From contig NC_059076.1 in the NCBI RefSeq assembly GCF_020497125.1, positions 9,725,951-9,789,950 on the forward strand: DNA of 64,000 nt, read 5' to 3'. Positions 20,836-32,394 of the stretch are shown one piece after another. A model generated the notes under the pieces. It was not told the DNA's origin. It did not search any database and worked only from the letters and a program-made list of their open reading frames with translations. Source of the DNA: Mauremys mutica. Its lineage: Eukaryota > Chordata > Testudines > Geoemydidae. The position numbers and the translations under genes are program-made. The number at the start of each line of letters is the position of its first letter. Positions within the stretch are counted from its first letter, which is position 1.

Positions 20836-21258
20836 AAAAATATATTTTTCTTGCAAAAGTGTTAAATCTAAATTAGCCACTTCTTATGCAGCTGCTGTCA
20901 CCCCAGGGGCAGTAAGAAGACAGGACCAAGCCTGCCCTTACCATATACCACATACTATAGAGTTGTGTTCAGATGAACAAAGATGTCATTTCTGGTAATT
21001 AACTCAGAGCCCAAAATACAGCTAATACATGTACTGCTTTGGATGTGTGGAGTTGAACAGAATCTGTTAAAATATTAGCATTATACAGTATTTGAAATCC
21101 CAGTTCAGGATGCCACTTAAGCACATGTTTAAGCTCATCCTTATCCAGGAAAGCACATCAGCCTGTCTCCTAATGAGATTTAAGCCCACGCTTCAGAGCT
21201 TTCCTGAATCGGGGCCAGGAATAGGCCTGCCTCAGTTTTCAGTATGGTTTCCTCCTTG
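20836..21258. other. Unannotated non-coding stretch
   Basis: A short frame at 21092-21376 has no domain and runs into the LTR-like block that follows. Confidence 0.35.
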
Positions 21259-21984
21259 TGTGGTGAAGTGTACAAACCCCACACTGGAAAGGAAAGGGTT
21301 AACGGTGGCCCCACACCTGCAAAGCCTGCACAGGCTGAAGGAGGAGCTTACAAAGGAGAGCAGAGCAGCTCTGTAGCAGGCAGGCTGTGGAAGGGAGCAG
21401 ATCTACATGCTGAGAAGTTGTGCCATGGGACCTCTTGTGTCCTGATGACTGGTTGTAGAGACCTCACCAGGTGAGCAAAGAAGGTACTGGTGACTCACTG
21501 AAAGATGGAGGCTTTATCTTGGTGTTCGAGTTCTGCACTTTGCATGGTGGGAAGAGAGGGCACAGATAGGAAGTTATCCAGGGAGGCAGCTGCGTAGCAC
21601 CCCAGGGTGCAGGGCCTACCTGCCAATCACTGGCTGTGGACTGCAGCCTAGTGCCTGGGGTAAGCCTGGGATCCTCTACCAAACCCTAAAGACAGGCTTC
21701 TGAAATTGTCCATCACTGATGTGGGGAACCTAGCTGAGGGGAGACAGTCTAGAAGATACAAGGGACTGGGATGTGAGATCTCAGCCCACGGGTGGGAGCC
21801 CTGAGGACACCTAATGAATCCTGAGGGGCCCCCTGTTGTTGGATTCTTTATACACACCCTGAAAGGGATAGACCTGCATATGTGACCTGGCTGGAGGGCT
21901 GAGGCAGTGGAAGGGTAGAGCACCACTAGGCAGTAAGAAAAGACAACCAGACACACCCCAGCCTGAACACTAGACCACTTCACA
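21259..21984 (+). mobile_element. Possible LTR of a Gypsy-like element
   Basis: Begins tgtggtgaagtgtac and ends ccacttcaca. Near the start are caaaccccacactggaaagg and gaaagggttaacgg, and then gaggagcttacaaagg where a TATA-like site would sit. The ends suggest an LTR, but I found no target duplication and no clear AATAAA, so both edges are provisional. Confidence 0.4.
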
Positions 21985-23002
21985 GTTAACTGTGCCAAAG
22001 CTGCACCATTACATTCCCCATTAATACTGTTTGGCTTGTCCCTTCCCCCAGAACACTGTTCCATGTGAACATTTGCATCCTCCCCCCACCCCGCCTCTCC
22101 TCTCTCTGTAGCACAGCTTTACGAGGCACAAACAGGGATTTATGGGGATTTATGAGGCATGATTTTCTGCTACTTTCCTGGCCTACACTTGTGTTTGTCC
22201 AGGTGCAATACATCAGTGGCTGGGCATCAGTTGTTGTGGAACTGGGACAAATTCCCAATACATAATACATAAATTCCCAATAGTCACATGTAACTATATA
22301 GATATAAGGGAACAGAGTTCCCAAAGAGCTCAGCACGCAACAGCTCCCATCGTTCAACGAGCAGGGAACACTCCATTGTTCTCAATGGGAGATGCTGGCT
22401 TCTGATCCCTTTTGAAGACAACTTTCATTTAGGTGCCTAACTGGAAGCCCCTGCTCTCCAGGTACATTTTGCTGACTGTATTCCTTTCAGTAGCTAACGT
22501 TTCTTTTGTTGTTTTAGCTCATTCCTTTGGATTTTATATTCACATTGCTCCATTCCATAAAAAACAAGCCATATATCAATTTCTAAGTACCTTGGGTTAT
22601 GCTGAAAATGATTACGGCTTAAGTATCTCTAAAATATCCGGTGATTATACAAATAAAGGACATGAGTGTAAAAAGGGAAGGGAAGAGAAGCCAACAGAAG
22701 AGAACAAAATATTATTGTGCTGAGTTTCTTTGTATTATTCATTTGGGTTTATAATCATTCTCCAGGAGTACCCTTTCATGGGCTGCAGAATTATAATTGC
22801 CCTTGTTTTTTCCATAGCATAAGCACTTTACAAACAAAGGGTATGGATGCCTTTAAGCTCATCTTCCATTTCATTGTGGGAGGGGATTTGTAGAACAGCT
22901 ACATTAGCTTCCTGGCATGGTTAGGGTTTGAAACAATAGAACATCTTTCCCAGGATACAGTTGTACAATTAGTTTACTGTTATAAGGGTAGACTTCTATT
23001 AG
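21985..23002. other. Unannotated stretch with one family Q copy
   Basis: Around 22325-22440 are gagctcagcacgcaacagctc, caatgggagatgctgg and tttaggtgcctaactgg, as in family Q (short pieces). The 96-residue frame at 22433-22723 begins within this repeat and has no known domain. Confidence 0.45.
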
Positions 23003-24490
23003 CTCGGTGATTCTCAACCAGGGGTACATGTACCCCTGGGGGTATGCAGGGGGCACATCAACTCATCCAGATATTTGCCTAGTTTTACAACAGGCTACAT
23101 AAAATACTCTAGTGAAGTCAGTACAAACTAAAATTTCATACTGTGATGCTCTGTGCCTCGGGGGAACACCCAGCATCCCCATGTTCATCCTTGTAACATG
23201 ACTGTGTGGTATCCAATGCAAAGTTTGTCATGTCAGGTGTCTTCGGAAGGCTCATGATGTACTGAACATTTTTGTTATAGTGATGTTATAGGTTGTAATT
23301 TCATATATATAGTTATGAGGCTGAAAATGTGTCCTCATGGCTTAAAGCAAGCCCAGGCAAAACTCCAAGAGCAGAGGGGCAGTTCGTTCCTAATCAGGGC
23401 ATGTATCGGACAAACCCAGCCCAGCCTCAGGGGAACAAAGGACACTGGCCTAGGCAGCAACAAAGGATCTGTTGAACTCTCGAGTGAGTCACTCCCCTTC
23501 CTTTGGTCAGTTTGGGACTGCAATGAGGTAATGCTCACTTGACTCTGAAGGAGAGGCGGGGCAAAGACAAGAGGGAAGAAAGGACATGATAAAAGGAAGA
23601 GATGTTTGCCATGCTCTTCCTCTCTCTTCCACCTCCATCTACAGACATCACCACCAAGCAACTGAAGCTCTGATCAAAGGGGAGAACCTGGCTGAAAGTA
23701 ACCAGCCAGCCTATGGTGAGAAGCATCTAAGTTTGTAAGGGCACTGAAAGTGTTAAGATCAGCTTAGAGTGTGTTTTGCTTTTATTTTATTTGAACAAAT
23801 CTGACTTATGATTTGATTTATAATTACTTAAAATTTATCTTTGTAGTTAATAAATCTGTTTGTTTATTCTACCTGAAGCAGTGCATTTGGTTTTAAGCGT
23901 GTCAGAGACTCCCCTTCGGATAACAAGCCTGGAACATATCAATTGCTTTGTTAAATTGACAAACTCATATAAGCTTGCAGCGTCCAGTGGGCATAACTGG
24001 ACACTGCAAGATGGAGGTTCCCAGGGTTGTGTCTGGGACCAGAGATACTGGTTAGTGTCATTCAGTTGCACAATCCAAGGAGCAGCTTACATGCCAGCCA
24101 GAGGCTATGCGTGAACAGCCCAGGAGTGGGGGTTCTCACAGCAGAGCAGGGTAAGGCTGGCTCCCAGGGTCAAGGATTGGAGTGACCTGTCCAGATAACA
24201 CCAGAGGGAATGTCACACATACAGACAATGACTTGTTTATACTGCTGTATATACTATACACTGAAATGTAAGTACAATATTTACATTTCTGTCCATTTTA
24301 TAATTGTATGGTAAAAATGAGTAAGTAAGCAATTTGTTAGTAGTAGGGTGCTGTAACACTTCTGTATTTTTATGTCTGATTTTTGTAAGCACTTAATTTT
24401 TAAGTGAGGTGAAACTTGGGGGTACACAAGACAAATCAGACACCTGAAAGGGGTACAGTAGTCTGGAAAGAAGTTCATATGTGACACACT
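23003..24490. mobile_element. Non-autonomous hAT element split by a solo LTR
   Basis: The left end cggtgattctcaaccagggg is the usual hAT-type terminal motif. The right side ends with cttgggggtacacaagac, gaaaggggtacagtagtctgg and a degraded terminus near 24490. The two halves join at atttcatac / agacaatg once the LTR at 23142-24217 is removed. It is too short for transposase. Confidence 0.78.
23142..24217 (+). mobile_element. Solo LTR with perfect 5-bp duplication
   Basis: Starts TGTGATGC, ends ATGTCACA, flanked by catac at 23137-23141 and 24218-24222. AATAAA is at 23849-23854 and a T-rich tract precedes it. The 5' part (gctcatgatgtactgaac, gttatagtgatgttatagg, atatagttatgaggctg) is related to the LTRs at 2857, 5092 and 33765. 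No internal domain is present. Open frames within it are incidental. Confidence 0.9.
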
Positions 24491-24631
24491 GGGAAAAGGA
24501 TAGACAAGTTACCACAGAGGAACAGGTTTGGGTATGGAAAAGAGGACTAGCAATCTCTGCCTATAGCACAATAAAATGTTAAGATACTACTTCACCAGTA
24601 ACTTACACCACTCAGGTTAAAAAAATATAGA

Positions 24632-24968
24632 GAGCTTAAATGAGGATACCTATTGGAGAAATTGTGCTGAAATAAGAGATTTTATGCATATACGGTGAAC
24701 ATGTCCTACTGCTAAAGTATTGGGATGCACTTTATAACCAAATATCGCAAATGGTTGAATATTTATTACCAAATGATCCTTTGGTAATCCTGGGGCTTTC
24801 TAGCAGAAATGGTCACCCAAAAGGAAATGAAGAATTAATCTTTCATTTGCTAGTAGCTGCTTAGCGACTGACAGCCTCCCACTGGAAAATGAAAAACAAT
24901 CCAGCGTTAGAGGAATGGTTTAAAAAATGGGAGGTTCTTATGGAAAAAATGGCATACCAATTTTGAAC
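24632..24968 (+). pseudogene. L1-type LINE ORF2 C-terminal fragment
   Basis: Read in one frame, the segment gives a GDTYWRNC start, FMHIR then TCP in the C-terminal Cys/His region, and the distinctive run LIFHLLVAA followed by TASHWK and LEEWFKKWE. This combination is typical of the C-terminus of L1-clade ORF2. There are several in-frame stops, so it is long dead. L1 copies are uncommon in turtle genomes compared with CR1. Confidence 0.7.
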
Positions 24969-25659
24969 CCAGCAAAATAGACAGAGCACTTATATCCTTA
25001 GATATTTGTTTTTATTCAATATTCAGAAAAAAGTACATTCTCCTGAGCACACCTGTCCAAGGTTTTTGAATTCTAACACTTGATTTACATGCCTGGTCTG
25101 TTAAATGTGTAACCAGAGATTTCTTTCAGTTTAGTAAAATCACTAAAAACAGCTTGTCCTAGGTGTAATGGTGCTTACTCTGTAACAGTCTATTAAACAG
25201 AGATCTGATGAGCATATTCCTGTATAATGTCTCTTTAAACAAAAACTCAGTCATGATTGTTTTGTTTCTGACATTTACATGGCTTGGATTTGTGAACCTC
25301 TTGATACATCGTAAATGGGGCCGGGGGTTGGGGAAAGGTTCCCAGACACTTTAGGACCCTGTTTTCATTTGATTGTTATAACTTTGCCCATTTGGGCTGA
25401 ATTTTACATGCCGCCTGTCTGCATATCTGAACCAGAATTATTTTGGAAAACTTCAGTCAGAATGGTACAGTATAGCCATTTCCAAGAGCAAGTCTAAGGG
25501 GAAATACACTGGTTTGCCCATGTTAAAAAAGATGGCAGCCTTTTCTTTGGACAGCTCAAATACACCGTGCTTTACGACAAGGTCATGAAATGTGGCAGGG
25601 GGTGGTCTCTTTCAGGCATGTGCCTATTATCCTTGTCAAAATGGCACCACATTTGGGCA
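24969..25659. other. Unannotated non-coding stretch
   Basis: No recognised edges; the 60-residue frame at 25315-25497 has no motif. Confidence 0.4.
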
Positions 25660-26030
25660 AACCAGGGAAAGGGAGACTGGGAGTGGGCGCTAGTGGTGTG
25701 AGGGACTGGGAGCCAATTGGATGGGGGAAACAGTTGAGATGGATGAGGCTCTGGGGAAAACAAGACACTAAGAGTGGCTGGACAAGGAAACTCGGACTAA
25801 GATCCACTGGACAGCGGGTGAGGGGAGACAGAGCTGATAAAGTGCTGGGGTTTAGGGAGAGAACTGGAACCAGCTGGGTAAATAGATTGTGACAAGGAGC
25901 GAGAAGTTGAGGGGTGATGGTGGGAGAAGAGTATGAGACTGGATGAGGAGCCTCAAGGGAGGGAGACGGAGAAGGGAGACACAGATGGCACAAGGAGCCA
26001 AATGAGGCAGATGTCGTGGATGTGGGAAGC
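25660..26030. other. Purine-rich (G/A) strand-asymmetric stretch
   Basis: The plus strand is strongly enriched in G and A with many gggag and gagac blocks, so long frames stay open (plus 25590-25892; minus 25583-26173). The minus product is low-complexity Ser/Pro/Leu with no domain. It could be a decayed internal part of a retroelement, but I cannot show it. Confidence 0.5.
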
Positions 26031-26255
26031 ATGATGATGATGTAATTAAAGACTGTATCATAAACTACATACACACAAAGAGGCAAAATAACATTGTATG
26101 GGCAACCTTCATTGAGACACTTCCTAAGTTTTGAGTGCTTAACTGTGAAAACGTAATAATTGTATAGAATCATAGAATCATAGAATCTCGGGGTTGGAAG
26201 GGACCTCAGGAGGTCATCTAGTCCAACCCCCTGCTCAAAGGAGGACCAAACCCAA

Positions 26256-27395
26256 CTAAATCATCCCAGCCAGGGCTTTGTCAAGCCTAATCTTAAAAAC
26301 CTCTAAGGAAGGAGATTCCACTACCTCCCTAGGTAACCCATTCCAGTTCTTCACCACCCTACTAGTGAAAAAGTTTTTCCTAATATCCAACTTAAACCTC
26401 TCCCTCTGCAACTTGAGACCATTACTCCTTGTTCTGTCATCTTCTACCACAGAGAACAGTCTAGATCCATCCTCTTTGGAAGCCCCTTTCAGGTAGTTGA
26501 AAGCAGCTATCAAATTCCCCCTCATTCTTCTCTTCTGCAGGCTAAACAATCCCAGTTCCCTCAGCCTCTCCTCATAAGTCATGTGTTCCAGCCCCCTAAT
26601 CATTTTTGTTGCCCTCCGCTGGACTCTCTCCAATTTATCCACATCCTTCTTGTAGTGTGGGGCCCAAAACTGGACACAGTACTCCAGATGAGGCCTCACC
26701 AGTGCTGAATAGAGGGGAATGATCACATCCCTCGATCTGCTGGAAATGCCCCTACTTATACAACCCAAAATGCCATTAGCCTTCTTGGCAACAAGGGCAC
26801 ACTGTTGACTCATATTCAGCTTTTCGTCCACCATAACCCCTAGGTCCTTTTCTGCAGAACTGCTGCCCAGCCATTCGGTCCCTAGTCTGTAGCAGCGCAT
26901 GGGATTCTTCCATCCTAAGTGCAGGACTCTACACTTGTCCTTGTTGAACCTCATCATATTTCTTTTGGCCCAATCCTCTAATTTGTCTAGGTCCCTCTGT
27001 ATCCTATCCCTACCCTCCAGCATATCAACCACTCCTCCCAGTTTAGTGTCATCTGCAAACTTGCTAAGGGTGCAGTCCACACCATCCTCCAGATCGTTAA
27101 TGAAGATATTGAATAAAACCGGCCCCAGCACCGACCCTTGGGGCACCCTACTTGATACCGGCTGCCAACTAGACATGGAAGCATTGATCACTACCCGTTG
27201 AGCCCGACCATCTAGCCAGTTTTCTATCCACCTTACCGTCCATTCATATAGCCCAGACTTCTTTAACTTGCTGGCAAGAATACTGTGGGAGACTGTATCA
27301 AAAGCTTTGCTAAAGTCCAGAAATAGCACATCCACTGCTTTCCCCTCATCCACAGAGCCGGTTATCTCATCATAGAAGGCAATTAGGTTAGGCAT
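26256..27395 (-). pseudogene. CR1 ORF2, reverse-transcriptase catalytic and C-terminal part
   Basis: The 379-residue frame overlaps the preceding one by 13 bases and continues the protein in another frame. Motifs: [46 protein letters not shown] with the catalytic aspartates, [19 protein letters not shown], and C-terminal [15 protein letters not shown]. It ends at the native stop about 90 bp before the 3' tail. The codon pattern at the join is best explained by a 4-base deletion. Confidence 0.92.
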
Positions 27396-29098
27396 GACTT
27401 GCCCTTGGTGAATCCATGCTGACTGTTCCTGATCACTTTCCCCTCCTTTAAGTGGTTCAGAATTGATTCCTTGAGGACCTGTTCCATGATTTTTCCAGGG
27501 ACTGAGGTGAGACTGACTGGCCTGTAGTTCCCTGGATCTTCCTTTTTCCCTTTTTTAAAGATGGGCACTACATTAGCCTTTTTCCAGTCATCCAGGACCT
27601 TCCCCGATCGCCATGATTTTTCAAAGATAATGGCCAATGGCTCTGCAATCTCATCGGCCAACTCCTTTAGCACCCTCGGATGCAGCGCATCCGGCCCCAT
27701 GGACTTGTGCTCATCCAGCTTTTCTAAATAGTCCCGAACTACTTCTTTCCCCACAGAGGGCTGGTCACCTCCTCCCCATACCGTGCTGCAGAGTGCAGCT
27801 GTCTGGGAGCTGACCTTGTCTGTGAAGACAGAGGCAAAAAAAGCATTGAGTACACTAGCTTTCTCCACATCCTCTGTCACTAGGTTCCCTCCCTCATTCA
27901 GCAAGGGGCCCACACTTTCCTTGACTTTCTTCTTGTTGCTAACATATCTGAAGAAACCCTTCTTGTTACTCCTAACATATCCGGCTAGCTGCAACTCCAA
28001 GCGTGATTTGGCCTTCCTAATTTCACTCCTGCTAGCCTGAGCAATACTTTTATACTCCTCCCTGGTTATTTGTCCAATCTTCCACTTCTTGTAAGCTGTT
28101 TTTTTGTGTTTAAGATGAGCAAGGATTTCACTGTTAAGCCAAGCTGGTCGCCTGCCATATTTACTTTTCTTCCTACACATCGGGATGGTTTGTTCCTGCA
28201 ACCTCAATAAGGTTTCTTTAAAATACAGCCAGCTTCCCTCGACTCCTTTCCCCGTCATGTTATTCTCCCAGGGGACCTTGCCCATCAGTTCCCTGAGGGA
28301 GTCGAAGTCTGCTTTTCTGAAGTCCAGGGTCTCTGTTCTACTGCTCTCCTTTCTTCCTTGTGTCAGGATCCTGAACTCAACCATCTCATGGTCACTGCCT
28401 CCCAGGTTCCCATCCACTATTGCTTCCTCTACTATTTCTTCCCTGTTTGTGAGGAACAGGTCAAGAAGAGCTTTTCCCCTAGTTGGTTCCTCCAGCACTT
28501 GCACCAGGAAATTGTCCCCTACACTTTCCAGAAACTTCGTGGATTGTCTGTGCACTGCTGTATTGCTCTGCCAGCAGATATCGGGGTGATTAAAGTCACC
28601 CATGAGAACCAGGGCCTGTGATCTAGCAACTTCTGTTAGTTGCTGGAAGAAAGCCTCATCCACCTCATCCCCCTGGTCCGGTGGTCTGTAGCAGACCCCC
28701 GCCACGACATCACCCTTGTTGTTCATACTTCTAAATTTAATCCAGAGACTCTCAGGTTTTTCTGCAGTTTCATACTGGAGCTCTGAGCAGTCATACTGCT
28801 CTCTTACATACAATGCAACTCCCCCACCTTTTCTGCCCTGCCTGTCCTTCCTGAACAGTTTATATCCATCCATGACAGTACTCCAATCATGTGAGTTATC
28901 CCACCAAGTCTCTGTTATTCCAATTACATCATAATTCCTTGACTGTGCCAGGACTTCTAGTTCTCCCTGCTTGTTCCCCAGGCTTCTTGCATTTGTGTAT
29001 AGGCACTTAAGATAACTCGCTGATTGTCCCGCTTTCTCGGTCTGAGACAGGAGTCCTCCCCTCTTGCAGTCTCCTGCTTGTGCTTCCTCCTGGAAAGT
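27383..29098 (-). pseudogene. CR1 ORF2, endonuclease and N-terminal reverse transcriptase
   Basis: The first methionine lies at 28873 (496 codons), but the frame stays open upstream to about 29098, with residues [16 protein letters not shown] and [10 protein letters not shown] that belong to the endonuclease core. Further motifs are [23 protein letters not shown] and SDHEMVEF (the catalytic S-D-H), then [16 protein letters not shown] and [16 protein letters not shown]. So the methionine at 28873 is internal, not the native start. The frame stops just after GKSCLT at a small deletion. Confidence 0.9.
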
Positions 29099-29167
29099 GG
29101 GGAGGAATGTCTTAGAGGCACAAGGAATGAAGGAGGGTCTTGTGGGAAGGCAGTCAATTGGGCTGGA

Positions 29168-29252
29168 CTAGATTGGGACTCAGGACACTAGGGTTCAATC
29201 CCTGCTTTCTCTCAGGATTTTGGGTGTCCTTGGGCAAGTCATTAAGGCCAAG
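29168..29252 (+). mobile_element. MIR-like SINE fragment
   Basis: The B-box-like gggttcaatccctgc is followed by gggtgtccttgggcaagtca, the MIR core signature. Confidence 0.6.
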
Positions 29253-29407
29253 ACTGTTAAAAAATAGGAGCCTAGAACAGGTCAAAACCCATCCATTGTC
29301 AACAGGAAAATATCATCCAAAATGTCGAGTTAGCTTCCAAAAATAGAATTGTCAGTAAAAACATTTTAAAAAAAAACCAGTGTTTTTGATTGGCAGTACA
29401 AAGGCCC

Positions 29408-30240
29408 TGTCACAGTTCAGGGCAACTGCACATGTATTCCCCCTCTATGGCCCACCAATGTTACCTACTTTCAGACTTCCAGCTCCTCAGCTCACATCTC
29501 TCTCCCTCCTGACCAAGGTATTTCCAGGCTGCCCAGTTCCCTACCTATAGTGTGAGTTCCCCAGCAAGTCAGACTGACTAAGCAGGACTGCTTTCCTTTC
29601 TTCTCAGAGGTTACAGAAACATGTCCACAGTTATAAAGGTACCACACCGCTTTTGCTAAGCAAGCACATTTATTCTTAAGGTTAAAGCATTACAGATAGA
29701 ACGTTAAACCCATAAAAACCTACATGTGTGCTAATAAGCCTACCAGAGATCACCCCTACTCCAAAAAGGGACCTGACAGAAGTCAGACCTTAAAACCCTA
29801 ACCAGGATTTTTCCTATGGTTACTGCCTAATCACCTTGGCTCAGAACAAGCACACCCTTGGATGTGGGAGTCACTTTCTTATATAGCTTGGGACTCTGAT
29901 CTTTTCTTCATGTAACATGTGATTAGCAGACCAAGATCTCCTCCTCAGAGTGAAGCTTCGAAGGCTGAATTCTTGCATAACTGGAGGAGGTACATTTGCA
30001 GACACCCAAGATTTTCTGGGAAGCTGACAACTTTAAATGTTCATTTTTGTCTGGAACATTATCTCAAATAGTCCTTTGAAGCTCATAACTCTTCTCAGGA
30101 TTTACATTAGCCAGGTCTACATGCAATCCCACAATCATTTGTACACATATGCTTTTTAATACAATGAGCTCCTAAGACACTTCAACTTCATTCAGTAAAC
30201 TTTGTCCAGGATATTGTAGGAAATTGCCATTTCTGTCACA
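29408..30240 (-). mobile_element. Solo LTR, minus strand
   Basis: On the plus strand it begins TGTCACAG and ends CTGTCACA; flanks are ggccc (29403-29407) and ggccg (30241-30245), a 5-bp duplication with one change. Read on the minus strand, a TATA-like gctatataag lies at 29878-29887 and AATAAA at 29669-29674. The 3' part is homologous to the host LTR at 41017-42809. No internal region adjoins. Confidence 0.82.
29878..29887 (-). promoter_or_regulatory. TATA-like box of the solo LTR
   Basis: gctatataag on the minus strand, about 210 bp upstream of the element's poly(A) signal, a plausible U3 promoter position. Confidence 0.5.
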
Positions 30241-30261
30241 GGCCGAAGGTCTAAATAAGCA

Positions 30262-30375
30262 ATCTGATTTTCAAAAGTGCTAAGCACCCAACAGCTATCA
30301 TTGAATCCAGCAGATGCCTGAATAGGGATGTAGACACGTAATTCGAGGCCAATAATTGAAAATATTGGTCCTTAT
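30262..30375. repeat. Family Q fragment
   Basis: ctgattttcaaaagtgctaa and gcacccaacagctatcattg open the copy. The far arm is poorly kept. Confidence 0.5.
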
Positions 30376-30639
30376 AGTTATAGGGCAACCATTAGTTAAT
30401 GCTGACATTTTAATTATCTTCACTGTAGGGATTTTGGTTTTTTACGCAGCTGTTCTTATTGCACCATAGTTAAGGTTGAGGTGAGCTTCCTGTATAAGAC
30501 CTGATTGTTTTAAGCATAGTAAAGTCTTCAGTGACAAGCAGCTGATCCAATGTTGTTCCCAGTAAGAGGTTTGCAGCAGCTCAGGGCCAGATTTACAAAA
30601 CATCTCAGCACCTGAGCTGGGCTAATAACTGGTTATTTG
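30376..30639. other. Unannotated non-coding stretch
   Basis: No features recognised. Confidence 0.4.
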
Positions 30640-30975
30640 GATCAGTGGCCAAACTGGAAAAAAGTTTCAGAACAATTTTTTTTTCAGGTTTCTTGGCGAA
30701 AACAACAACAACAAAAGTGAAAAAAATGGATTTCAGATGGAACAAAGTGTTATGTTCAGCTGAAATGAAACACTTTACAAAAATAAATAAATAAGGAAAA
30801 TTCCAAACCCGAAAGTCAAACTTTAATTTCAGGAATGCTTCTTTGAACTGTTTTGACATTTCTTTTTCTTTCCAGACACTATTCACTTAAATAACCTGAA
30901 TTCACAGGTCATAGTGCTCAACCCACATCTTCATTTTTCAATGAAAAAACTATTTGCACAGAAAATTTCACCTAG
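30640..30975. repeat. Family R 'gaaac/gtttc' repeat
   Basis: aagtttcagaacaa, gaaatgaaacactttac, aagtcaaactttaatttc and the end cagaaaatttcacctagcag fit the family. A caacaacaac run lies near 30703. Confidence 0.5.
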
Positions 30976-32034
30976 CAGATCCCATTTAGCCACTTCTGTA
31001 GGTGGCTGGATTTTGAGTGTACTCTGTGGGAGCTGCTGAGAGCTGAGACAAAAATCTGTCTCTTACATGGAAGCAGGATCAGGCTCAATGCAGATGTTAA
31101 AAACTTCTGTAGAGGATGACAAAAAAATCCCTCTTGAGTTTGAGCTGACATCTGTTGGAAGAACTGACCACTGAGCATACAAGGCCATAAGCTACCCAAG
31201 ACATACAATTATAAGAGAGGAGGAACTGAGAACACTTGGGAGTAATGACTTCAGCATTCCAAATTAAGGCTGATAGCTTTTATGACTGAATGGTGGCACT
31301 ACAGCTCTGGGAATTTGCTTACTTTCTGCTAGGTCTGGGCTCCCATACAAAGGCTATTAAAAATAAGACCTGTTGCAGTTAACGGTTGTTTAACTGATTT
31401 TTAGCTAGACTAATGTTTCCAGTGAATGCTACTTTGGATTCTAGGGTATGGCTGGATCTGTGCTTTTTTCCTCTTAAAAAAAGGGGCGGGGGGAGCAGTG
31501 AATAATATTACTGTACTGATTTACATAAATGCAGTTTAATGCAGACTCATTTTCCAGCACTTGTATAAAGGTGATTCAGTGCCAAGCTGTTCTTATGTTT
31601 AATAGCTTCAGGGATGCAGGGAGCACACTTCCCAATGGAGCCACATTAGAAGAACTGGAAATATTTGCAATTTTTGTTCTAGTTCTAACCTAAATACTAG
31701 GACAATGACTCCCCAATAGCAGAAAAGTCTTATTAAATTAAAGCCCCGAGTCAAAGAAATATGCTTGGCCATATTAGCAGTCAGGTAACGATCGTCACTG
31801 TTGACCCACATGTTTAAGTGTAGTCATCTCAAATTCTGGGAACAGATGGCATACATGATGTTAGTATTGGTCTAATATGCAAGGTAGAAAATGCAACAAT
31901 AAAAAGTGAAGTCATTGTTACTGGATTAAATTGTTACTGCTGATTTCACAGAAATAAAGCAGCAATATGCTTTTAATTACTAACATTTTGTCCCTTTTCC
32001 TTTGTGTTCTATGATAAATTATATGGGAAGCCAA
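30976..32034. other. Unannotated non-coding stretch
   Basis: Short motif-free frames on the minus strand; no edges recognised. Confidence 0.4.
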
Positions 32035-32386
32035 GATTTTCAAAACGTAGGTGCTTAAAGTTAGGCTCTAAAGTCCATATTTAAGTGCCTAAATATGGGG
32101 CCTGCTTTCCAAAATGCTGAGCAATAAAACTAGTCAAAATATTTAGAATTTTCATTTAAAAAATAAAGGGAAAAAAAAGAAAAGAAAAAAGAAGGAAGGT
32201 ACAATGATATGTTCATGAGATTTTTCTTTATTGTTTGCCCAGATTTCTGTTTACTATTGACTTCAGTGGGACTTCTCCATAAGGGAAGAATCAGAAATAT
32301 TCCTTGATTGATTTCAATGGGAGGCACTAGTTTCTTAGCAATTTTGAAAACCTGCCATTTATTTAGGTGCCTAAATATGAATTTCA
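32035..32386. repeat. Family Q pair with A/G-rich insert
   Basis: An opening arm gattttcaaaacgtaggtgc, cctaaatatgggg, and a closing arm ttttgaaaacctgcc with taggtgcctaaatatg. Between them lie an A/G-rich run at 32158-32200 and ttgacttcagtggga. The span is larger than in other copies, so an insertion is likely. Confidence 0.45.
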
Positions 32387-32394
32387 GTCTAGAT

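Larger units (their letters stand above)
26168..29098 (-). mobile_element. CR1 LINE with almost intact ORF2
   Basis: On the minus strand this runs from an open endonuclease domain (about 29098) to the 3' UTR and the terminal repeat of attctatg units at about 26165-26186. Endonuclease and reverse-transcriptase motifs are all present. The only break I find is a frameshift near 27390. ORF1 and the 5' UTR are missing, as usual for CR1. The 3' UTR matches the SINE tails in this window and the nested CR1 at 11635. Confidence 0.95.

Noticed and set aside
22433..22723. 96-codon frame with a hydrophobic N-terminus resembling a signal peptide.
   Set aside because: It starts inside a family Q repeat and has no recognisable domain or conserved feature.
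25583..26173. 196-codon minus-strand frame.
   Set aside because: Low-complexity product caused by the purine bias of the plus strand; no motif or splice context.
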